Origin: Larix sibirica
Lineage: Eukaryota > Streptophyta > Pinopsida > Pinales > Pinaceae
Direction: 5' to 3'
Assembly: GCA_004151065.3 (NCBI GenBank)
Contig: NWUY0300107790.1
Coordinates: forward strand, 4,576 to 26,889
Length of the DNA stretch: 22,314 nucleotides
Position 1 is the first letter of the stretch. Each line of letters begins with the position of its first letter. Shown piece after piece: positions 7,836 through 15,570 of the stretch. Position numbers and translations under genes: made by a program. The notes under the pieces are model-generated. The model was given only the letters and a program-made list of their open reading frames with translations. It did no database searches and had not been told where the DNA came from.

Positions 7836-9277
7836 CTACGTTACAGGCTTAAGCAGTTGACGGAAATATTCCGCCTGTCATAGAAGAAATAATGTTAGAG
7901 CCATGTATCTTAGCAACACCTAATATATAAATTATATCCTATACTAATAAAAATGTCATGACCAATATACCAAATGTCAAAAATGTTGGAAAGCCTTTAT
8001 AGAAAACACTATAACACTGTGACTCACTTCAAATAATGCCGTTAACATAAACTCCCTATACTAAATTAGCAAAGGTAATGTTACATTGAAATGCAAAGCC
8101 TCTGAGAGCATGTTATAAAAGCTAAAACTGTCTACAGTTCGAAACTCCCTAAAACCAAACAAGAAAGACTAAAATTTCTAACATGTAAATCTCCACCACG
8201 AGCCAAATTATATTATAGACATTTAAAAACTACAAATGGTTAAATATTTGTGGTACAACTTTCTTGCCCAAAAAAAGTATCAGCTGCAAAGACAAAACCA
8301 GCAACAATTCTATATTTGATCGTGAAAATCAAAACAAAGTGGATGAAAAAATTGCAGAATCTCGAACCTAACATTCTTCAATGAAAACCATCCTTTAAAA
8401 AATGTAGAATGAGCCTAAGATTTTCTACGGTATAAGAAATAATAATGGTATAAATTAATTTTTTTACAAAAGAAAAATGTAATGAAAATACGACACAAGG
8501 TTTTATAAAAAAAATTGCTTTCAAATATATGCAAACGGGACTATTGCTATCTATATATCTGTCATTTCAGATTTGATAAATTTCCATCAAAACTATTGAT
8601 ATCTATATGTCTATCTCAAATTCCAGAACTCAGTAGATATATAAAAAATGATCACTATCTATCTATCTATCAAATCTGCAATGACCTGCAACAATCAAGG
8701 TCTATAAAAAATTCGATTTACCATATTCAAGGGTTATCCTGGCTTCAAATAAGCAACGAACATTCACATAAACACAAGCCAGAAAACCACACATTACGAA
8801 ATACTGCAAAGAAAAGAAACCCTACACTTCCCAAGATAATTGGATATGTAAACCAGTCAACCATCTTCCCAAGATAATTGGATATGTAAACCAGTCAACC
8901 AAGGACGAGTAGTGAAAAATAACTAAAATCGCGCATATTGACTGCAAAGACTCGCAAGGAAAAAATCAATACAAGTCCCATTTATTTGGAAGAACATACA
9001 AAAAGGTCAAACAAAGCAAAAATGACCAAAATGATGAAGCATTCAGAAAGCGAAACAAGCAAAGGTAACAACAATTATAATCCTGAAACCATAGGATAGA
9101 TAATTCATGAATTGAAATGAAATTCGGATATAAGCAAAAGATAACGACACCAACCTGGCAATCTCGCAACGGTTGAAAACAGGCTATAACTCTGACGATG
9201 ATAGTCGCACTCCCCGCAACACCACACTCATGCTTCAATGCCCGGAATCTCGTTTGGCTCGCTGCTTGGCACACCAT
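7836..9277 (-). CDS. Conserved peptide uORF of the SAC51 family, split by an intron (join 9277-9155, 7874-7836)
   Basis: Exon 1 encodes 41 residues from ATG 9277 (MVCQAASQTRFRALKHE, then TIIVRVIACFQPLRDCQ), ending at 9155 in front of a GT donor. A frame-compatible acceptor at 7875-7876 joins it to GCG 7874, giving AEYFRQLLKPVT and a TAG stop at 7836-7838. The total is 53 residues, the length I recall for the Arabidopsis SAC51 uORF, and the sequence is the conserved one. The start context has G at -3 and G at +4, so it should be well recognised. In the studied family this peptide represses translation of the main ORF and thermospermine relieves the repression; the conserved C-terminus matters for this. 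Only the joined form gives the conserved C-terminus; reading into the intron gives an unrelated tail of 62 residues. Peptide identity is seen; regulation is inferred from the family. Confidence 0.93.
8655..8671. repeat. CTAT microsatellite
   Basis: About four uninterrupted CTAT units lie within leader intron 1, in a wider TATC-rich neighbourhood (about 8540-8680). It is potentially length-variable. Confidence 0.8.
8827..8901. repeat. Perfect 37-base tandem duplication inside intron 1
   Basis: CTTCCCAAGATAATTGG begins at 8827 and again at 8865, and the following bases up to CAGTCAACCA are identical in both copies. The period is 38. The absence of differences suggests a recent event. Confidence 0.92.
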
Positions 9278-9623
9278 ACCTTCTACAACTTTTTACCAAA
9301 TCGCTCTATCCCACCAACGCCGTACTTGTCACACAACACACAGCACACTAAATCCCCTTCAATCTCCAAAATCCCAGCCCAGATAGAATCTAAAACCCTA
9401 ACGTCAATCGCCCTTTAAAAGCTACACACCAACTGCTTGGCTCAGTAATTGCTAAGCAAGTGCAGAAGACTAAGATAGAGTATTCTGCGCGTGTGCGACT
9501 ACAAAACTTGAAATTTTAGAGACACGAGAGAAGGCAGCAGCAAGGTATGCAGATGAGAGATGAGGGAGGGGGCTATTCAGCTAACCCTGCGAAAGGAGCG
9601 AGGGAGAATGGGTATCGATTTAA
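9155..9623 (-). other. Leader exon 1 and probable transcription start region
   Basis: On the minus strand, the conserved uORF ATG at 9277 is preceded by 346 bases with no ATG. That is unusual by chance and typical of a 5' leader scanned by ribosomes. Between about 9480 and 9600 the minus strand is pyrimidine-rich (CCCCCTCCCTCATCTCTC). A telo-box (TTAGGGTTT on this strand) lies at 9393-9401, and a TTTTAAAG word at about 9412-9419 is only a weak TATA-like element. The transcription start is not determined, and a further upstream non-coding exon cannot be excluded. Confidence 0.55.
9393..9409 (-). promoter_or_regulatory. Telo-box plus TGACG motif near the leader start
   Basis: The plus strand shows AAACCCTAA at 9393-9401, immediately followed by an ACGTCA word. 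On the gene's strand this is TTGACGTTAGGGTTT. Telo-boxes are common near transcription starts of plant genes, and TGACG is the core of TGA-type bZIP sites. The ten-base word AACGTCAATC is repeated at 10264-10273, further upstream of the gene. Motif-level evidence only. Confidence 0.35.
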
Positions 9624-10330
9624 CATCCATAAGGAACACACAACTCACAGAAACCACTTCTCTACATACATGTCAAAAAGAAAAAACAAACTGTCATCCT
9701 AGCAGTGCCCGGCTAAATATTATTGAATAACTCTGCACGACACATTCAACAAAACTGCCGTTCTATAGATATCCACAACTGCAGAAACCACCCACCACAT
9801 CCTCAACTTCCACTTCTAACTCCGAATAAAAGTCACAGTTGCGTCTATAAAAACTCCTCAAGCAAACCCTCTCTTATCGTTTTTTCAACACACGCTTCCA
9901 GAAGCCCAAGCACTCAGAATAAATCAAAGATAGTTCAGAGTTCTATTTCGTGCGTTAAACAGAAGGGCGACACAGAGCATCGAAATAAGGTAAAAGCCAA
10001 TTCCTGACTCGAAAAAAGCCCCGACTCTGAATCAAGTGGCAAGGGGCTTTCCTTCTTCTCGGCTTTCACAGACAGATAAGCTAAACAATCTCTTCGTTCA
10101 CCGACTCGGGCATTCGCATTCGCATTCAGCAACACAAACACAATCTCGACTCTCCCCGGGGCAGCTTTGAATAGGGTTTTGTAAGGCAAGTTTTCCGCCT
10201 GGGAACTTTCACTCATTCATCCGTTCAGGTGGAAACCGTTTGCCAACGGGTAAAAGGGTGACCAACGTCAATCCCAGTTGACCCGCAAAGAGGGTTGGAA
10301 CTCGGGATTTCAACCCATGGTTTACTGTGC
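9624..10330 (-). promoter_or_regulatory. Upstream region of the SAC51-like gene, promoter or distal first exon
   Basis: This stretch is less AT-rich than the flanks, especially 9990-10330. On the minus strand a 93-codon frame is open (9935-10216) and includes a GAATGC hexamer repeated three times (10107-10127). If transcription begins upstream, this could be a further uORF or non-coding exon, but it resembles no family I know. A W-box core TTGACC lies at 10278-10283, with an inverted core at 10267-10271. A plus-strand TATAAAA word occurs near 9846 with no convincing downstream gene. Confidence 0.35.
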
Positions 10331-10906
10331 GTTAAGCGAGGGTGGTAAAGCTATTGGGAATACAAGTGGCGTCACCCCGCCGGCAGGCTTTGCGGCACCG
10401 GTAAATATGTAAAAAAATGAAAGTGTGTACTAGGGAGTGGCGCCGGTGTGCACGCGTGTAGGTTTTCTTAAAGAGGAGATCTTTCTTAAATCCTCGTCCC
10501 CTCTTCAAGAGGGGAGGGGCCACAACAATGTATCAACCCTTACTTCATATTCTCGTCTTAATGCGCAATAAAATAGAAAATAAAGAGAAAAAGGGGTGGG
10601 GGTAAAATAGAAAATAAAGAGAAAAAGGGGTGGGGGCGTGGAGGGTGAAATTTGAATATGAAGCATGCTTGTGCTTGTCTATTCCCCAAACCGGGGACTA
10701 ATATGTGTATTTTGGGTCCCATCACTTATAAGGACATGACGACCGACTTGAAGCAACTTATCTTCTTTTCTTATTATAATTATTATTAGGTGTGCAATAT
10801 CCCTTATTCAATTTCATGGTAGGAGAGTAGTAATCATATATGCTAGGTCACCCACACCCACATCATACACGTATGACATGAGGCTTCAACTTTATATTTT
10901 CACTAA
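10331..10906. other. Gene-free upstream DNA with a GC-richer left part
   Basis: No open frame here is convincing. The left part (10331-10520) is GC-richer, with purine/pyrimidine asymmetry around CCTCGTCCCCTCTTCAAGAG. The right part returns to AT-rich sequence. A 34-bp duplication is listed separately. Confidence 0.4.
10570..10636. repeat. 34-bp purine-rich tandem duplication
   Basis: Two copies of a purine-rich unit that starts AAAATAGAAAATAAAG and ends in GGGGTGGGGG begin at 10570 and 10604. They appear identical over 33 bases. The G-runs on one strand make it strand-asymmetric. Confidence 0.9.
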
Positions 10907-10924
10907 GGCGGGGCGGGGCGGGGC
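10907..10924 (+). repeat. GGGGC tandem tract with G-quadruplex potential
   Basis: The tract reads GGC followed by three GGGGC units. It has three G4 runs and one G2 run separated by single C bases, so a two-layer quadruplex, or a three-layer one using a nearby G-run, is possible. It is conspicuous in otherwise AT-rich DNA. Confidence 0.75.
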
Positions 10925-12840
10925 AAGAATGAAGTTTTGGTGAGCATGATACTCATAATGGGGTACACCTTTTCCACTTAAGGTTGAAGAGATATTTTTT
11001 TCCTTTTCTCGGAGTTGAAGAGGGTGTCTCCATGTCAAAAAGGGAATAATATAATCACCGCCCAATGCATATTAAGAGAATGGGGAAGGGCAATTCACAT
11101 GTTAAATAAATAATTAAATTAATATTTGTGAAGATATCCTTGTTGGGTAATACACGACAATTGAATAAAATAACAATGTATGTAGTCACACTTAATTTGG
11201 ATTAAAAAGGTAATAATAACATCAATTATCTATATTAGGTATTTGAGTGGCGCATGTTTTCATTCAAAAATGCAATAACGTTACATCTTCCATTTAAAAG
11301 TATAATAAATTTCATGTTTCTTATTACCTGGACCTCAAAAGATTGATATGCTATTGACTTTGTGCGTCTCTCTCTTTCTCCCACTCCCATTAAATATGGC
11401 ATCTCCTTTATGTTGACATTATGTCGCCATATATATGGTAAAACTCCAAAGGTTATTGAGTAAAAATATTATAAGCTTCTAGAGGAAGTATATATAGGAC
11501 TTACCATCATATATGAAAATATTATATAGTCCATGTATACATCATGATAATATAATTAAATGGGATAAGTTATATTTTCAACATTAAATCTTTATCCTTA
11601 AAACACTGTATCCTTTCCTAACTCTTAAAATATTGTATCCTTTCCTAACTCATTGTTGGACGTCCCTTAATAATGTTGTCACTCAAACACCCATAGTACA
11701 ATTACATTATAAGCAACGGGGATATGAATAAATAAAACCCACCCGTTCGCATCAATATTAAATTCCAAGAAATCTTGGATAATCCAAAACATAACGCGCT
11801 CATAGATGGCATAATCTCATCACCCACTCCCGTAATTTGAGTCCTTGTCATGAATGAATCATTGCCATTAAGCAATTATGTAACCCATCCCAAGGTATGT
11901 GTATGTGAGTTATTTTTTTCCTTCTTTAAACATTATTATTATTTTGGAACATTAATGGTTTTGATTATTAGATATGAAATATCTTAATAATAATTTATGA
12001 ATTCATATGTGAATATAAAGTTGTGATAAATCCTCTTAGATAAGAGGTAAAGCTACTAATAGATATAATATCTCAACTTTATAGATGAAGTTAATTTTAG
12101 TGGATATTTAATACTACATTATTTCTATCTAATCTCATCAATGATGGAGAATAGGGGATATTGGGCACCTTGGGGTATTGTAGGGGGCTAAAACCACATT
12201 TTTGGTCTTAGAGTAAGACCTAAAGTTTATTATGATTGGCTAAGAGCTCCTCTTCATCATATGTAAGGAAATACGTTAACAACCCAAGACCTAGAGGCAT
12301 CTAGCAGGAGTGCAAGTTTGTCCCTTTATAAACCACCAACAGGTTATTTCATGTGGCATGGTTTTCCTTGAATAACGATGTTGAGTCAACTCGCATTTTG
12401 TACATAACATCCAATGATGGTTGTCCTCAATGCCAATTTGACAACTAAGTTATAATAGGTTTTGTCATCTTTGAAAAAATAAATTTGTGATAAATATTCA
12501 AAAAGAGTGAGTTAAAGAGTGGATAAACTCTATTTTTTCCACGAGGTAAAATTTCATCACGATCAACTCATTTTTTGAAATTCCAATAATCTAGGTTTTA
12601 TTAAAATGGGTTAAATAAAAGCAAATTTCATTGTCAAAGTTCTCATCAATCAAATTGAACTATAACTTCCAATAAAATTCCTATGAAGTTGAGTGAGAAT
12701 TTCAACAATTTAATTTATTCCATATCAAAAAACTAAGTAATTTTGATTGCTTATATTCAACACAATGAAAGAATGATGTGAAAGGGAAGGTGGTAGATAA
12801 AACTAAAGTAAGTTTATACTTTTTCTCACCTCTTCTTGGG
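10925..12840. other. AT-rich intergenic DNA, no gene seen
   Basis: No open frame or RNA gene is supported. Small features are a duplicated TATCCTTTCCTAACTC word near 11608 and 11637, an inverted repeat CCTCTTA-GA-TAAGAGG at 12032-12047, and another, GGTCTTA-GAG-TAAGACC, at 12204-12220. None has the context of a terminator or regulatory site that I can name. Confidence 0.45.
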
Positions 12841-12859
12841 TTACATTTTTTTTCATTAG

Positions 12860-12945
12860 AAGAGGAAAAACACCTAGTTGGTGTCATGGTAATACAACAC
12901 GACATGTCATGGAGGTAGATTCGAACTTAGGAGAATGAGTTATAT
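12860..12945 (+). mobile_element. Possible tRNA-derived SINE fragment
   Basis: An A-box-like CACCTAGTTGGTG (12871-12883) is followed about 45 bases later by a B-box-like GGTAGATTCGAACTTAG (12915-12931), resembling the RNA polymerase III promoter of tRNA-derived plant SINEs. The B box is imperfect (AGATTCGAACT against GGTTCGANTCC). No cloverleaf, tail or target duplication is visible, so an intact tRNA gene is excluded and the SINE call is tentative. Confidence 0.3.
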
Positions 12946-15570
12946 GCCATTATTTTATGATAGCATATAAATGTTTCCAAAACCGTGTCACTAAAAAATT
13001 TATTTTGAAACTATTTTATTAAATGAATACCAAAGTAATAAAATGTTGTTTTAGTAAAAGTGGAGAAGTTTTTAAATCAAAATATATTTTAAGAGTGGCA
13101 TATGTGAGTGGTTGTTGGGGTTGATCTTAGATCTCGAAGTAAAATTAAAGTAAAATTAGAAATGGTATATGCTTGGGAATAGGAGCCACAACAAACAATG
13201 AAACAAGGATAGATTATTTGTTTTTTTGGATTGTCCTTGCTGCATGATTGGAATAGCAAGAATGCTTTGATCTTTGGGGATTTATCATTAGCCATTGGGT
13301 AGGTAAGAAAAGTAAGTGGATCAAAACAATATTGAATGATAGAGAGGATCAAATAACTCATTCCTTATTTTGAGGTAGTTGACTTATTTTACATCCATCG
13401 CGTATGTAATTCTCAAATGGATGGATTAGCAAATTCTATAGTTTAAATGGACAAACGATTATTAAAAAAGATGGAGGTGACCTCAAATTATTATTAATCC
13501 CCTCAGCATGAATCATCTCCTAATTGCAAAGCACACAAGTTGATTGCATGGTATGGATAAGCAAAGCAATGACAAATGTCCTTTAGGAAGGTTTGAGGAT
13601 GGAGTCATAAATCACCCTTGCCCTCTAGTACCTCTCTCACACTTCAACTACTGTGAACATGGTGGGTGTAATAACTCTAAAATGATGGGATTTCATGGCA
13701 TAAGTGGGGTATCTTTGGGTCATCTCCGAAGCCTTTGATTGATGGCTAATTTAGAATTGGGGTGTGTTTTGTTTTGGAGCTCCCCGTTTGTATGTAGCAC
13801 ATAACCAATGATGGATAGAATAAAAGGTAGCCTTGTGCCAAGAGTTTATTGCGGCTTTTGGGATAGTAGTTAATGTAGTAATTGTAGTAATTGTTGGGCC
13901 CATTTTCTTGATTCTATTTACCATGAAAAAGTCTGTAGTGTTGGACTTGTGGGTGAGCATTGGTTGAATTTGTTGAACCTCTCTCTCTCTCTCTCAACCA
14001 TGTATGAGCACAACCATTATTTTCAAATTGTGGTATAATTGAGATTCATAAGGTTTTGAGGAATATGGCCAGATGGAGGATTTGCATAGGGTAATTTCAT
14101 ACACCAGGCTACAATTAGAGAGTCAATTGGAAGCGAGTGGAACTACAAGAAAAACTAGTAATGTAGAAGCATAGGATGGATAAAGCTATGGCAAACTTGG
14201 GCATGTACTACAATATCATACTAATTTTTGCATGTAACTCACAGTCTCTTGTGGGGCATCCCTCTAACTCCATTGGCTCGGTTAAGGAAGACTGGGTCAA
14301 GAACTTAATGGTTCAACAACCTTGTGAAGGACCTCCAAACATATTATGGAAATGGAATTCCAAGAATTGAAGACACGACCATGGAAAAAGCCCATAGTGG
14401 GCATGACTTCACTTAGTACTAATAGGTTTTTATGTATTGTGAATTGATTTTGATAGGAGGGTGGGTTATTTAGATATATAGATATAGATTCTCTTAGAAG
14501 CAAATAAGAAATAAATATAAACAAAATAAACTATAGATAAGTAGTTTTTTTTTTTAACCAAAGAAATTTTGATTTTAAATATACAATATAATAAACATTT
14601 TGTATCTTTTATTAATTGATTTAATCACAACTTTTATATATCAGTATAAATATATCTATGTATACAAATTACTATAAATAAAATTATATATATATAATAA
14701 TAATTTATTTATTGGGTTTATGAAAACATAGTGTTAGTGTTGTTATAACATTTACCAAAATTATAATTAATTTTAAAAACTTTGATTATGTATTTTACAT
14801 CAATACATATAATGAAAATTAAAATTAAATATAAACTTGGTTTAAATTTAACAAAATAAATATCCAATCATTTCATTTTTTGTAAATCCATGTACTTATA
14901 TACTCATATTAAGAAAAAACATCAAAATATATATTTTTGTTTGATTATATCAAAGAAAAAACATCAAAATATTGCTTTGTTTTTATATGTTATTATATAA
15001 ACATAATTAAAAAATCAAACTAGCATATTGTTTCTCCTCATATAGTGAATGTAAATAAAGAATGCCTAAGCCCCCTTCAACTACTTAGGTGACAAATAAA
15101 GAATTTGTCAAGTAACATACCATTAACATTTGTATGGAATAATGAAAATTAGTTGGGATTTGGGATACAAACATTGATGTTCCCATGATTGTGGTTCCTT
15201 TATCATATTAATGCTCAATCTTGAGGGTGGCATTTATATAAGAATTCTTACTACTTCGACGTAAGGTTGACATTCATACATAAATGCTTAGTGAAGGAGG
15301 TCGGCTTGGAGGTGAATTCAACCCGGGTATGGATCTATGAACTCTTAGATTTAGGGTGGCATTTATACATACGATTTCAACCACAGTAAGAACTTATATG
15401 ATATGTAATTTGTGTTGTGTGTAGATATAAAATATATTAGAGTATTTTAGTAATTCATTTTATGGAAAGAAATATATATATATGTGTAAAATAATAAATG
15501 CTATATAGGTTAGTATATATATTATGTTATCAAATTTTGTTTTACAATAATAATTTGTTTTCTTAAAAGG
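12946..15570. other. Long AT-rich intergenic stretch, no gene supported
   Basis: Open frames are short and look random. The region near 13,500-14,400 is slightly more balanced in composition and may hold a decayed element. A 47-codon hydrophobic stretch (plus strand, about 13,824-13,964) is open but flanked by stops. A CT microsatellite lies at 13979-13995 and a long T-run near 14545. From 14,530 to 15,050 the DNA is extremely AT-rich, with short repeats such as AGAAAAAACATCAAAATAT near 14912 and 14954. AGGGTGGCATTTATA occurs near 15225 and 15353. Confidence 0.45.
13979..13995. repeat. CT microsatellite
   Basis: About eight uninterrupted CT units. Probably length-variable; no gene context. 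Confidence 0.85.

Larger units (their letters stand above)
7638..7874 (-). other. Predicted leader exon 2
   Basis: This 237-base exon lies between the two predicted introns. It carries the last 12 codons and stop of the conserved uORF, followed by three short uORFs (starts at 7835, 7742 and 7701). Its left boundary is well supported by the uORF match. Its right boundary depends on the GTATGT donor at 7637. Confidence 0.7.
7875..9154 (-). other. Leader intron 1, interrupting the conserved uORF, 1280 bp
   Basis: The donor is CCAG|GTTGGT at 9154. The acceptor is TTCTTCTATGACAG ending at 7875, with a CTAAC branch-like word about 20 bases before it. The junction is fixed by the conserved peptide, since only this join restores the family C-terminus. 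The intron is AT-rich. It holds a perfect 37-base direct repeat (8827 and 8865, period 38) and a short CTAT microsatellite (8655-8671). I see no gene inside; the plus-strand open frame at 8515-8877 runs through low-complexity DNA and the duplication. Confidence 0.9.

Noticed and set aside
8515-8877. A 120-codon plus-strand frame
   Set aside because: It lies inside leader intron 1 and crosses a CTAT microsatellite and a recent duplication; composition is low-complexity.
9173-9418. Plus-strand frames of 81 and 62 codons
   Set aside because: They are antisense to the conserved uORF exon and its leader, which explain the sequence better.
9846-10007. A divergent plus-strand gene starting from the TATAAAA word near 9846
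   Set aside because: The downstream frame has no family resemblance and ends soon; a TATA-like word alone is weak in AT-rich DNA.
12870-12945. A tRNA gene
   Set aside because: Only promoter-like boxes are present; no acceptor stem pairing or cloverleaf can be drawn.
13824-13964. A 47-codon hydrophobic open stretch on the plus strand
   Set aside because: It looked like a membrane segment, but stops flank it, no ATG suits it and I recognise no family. Probably chance from valine/isoleucine-rich AT codons.
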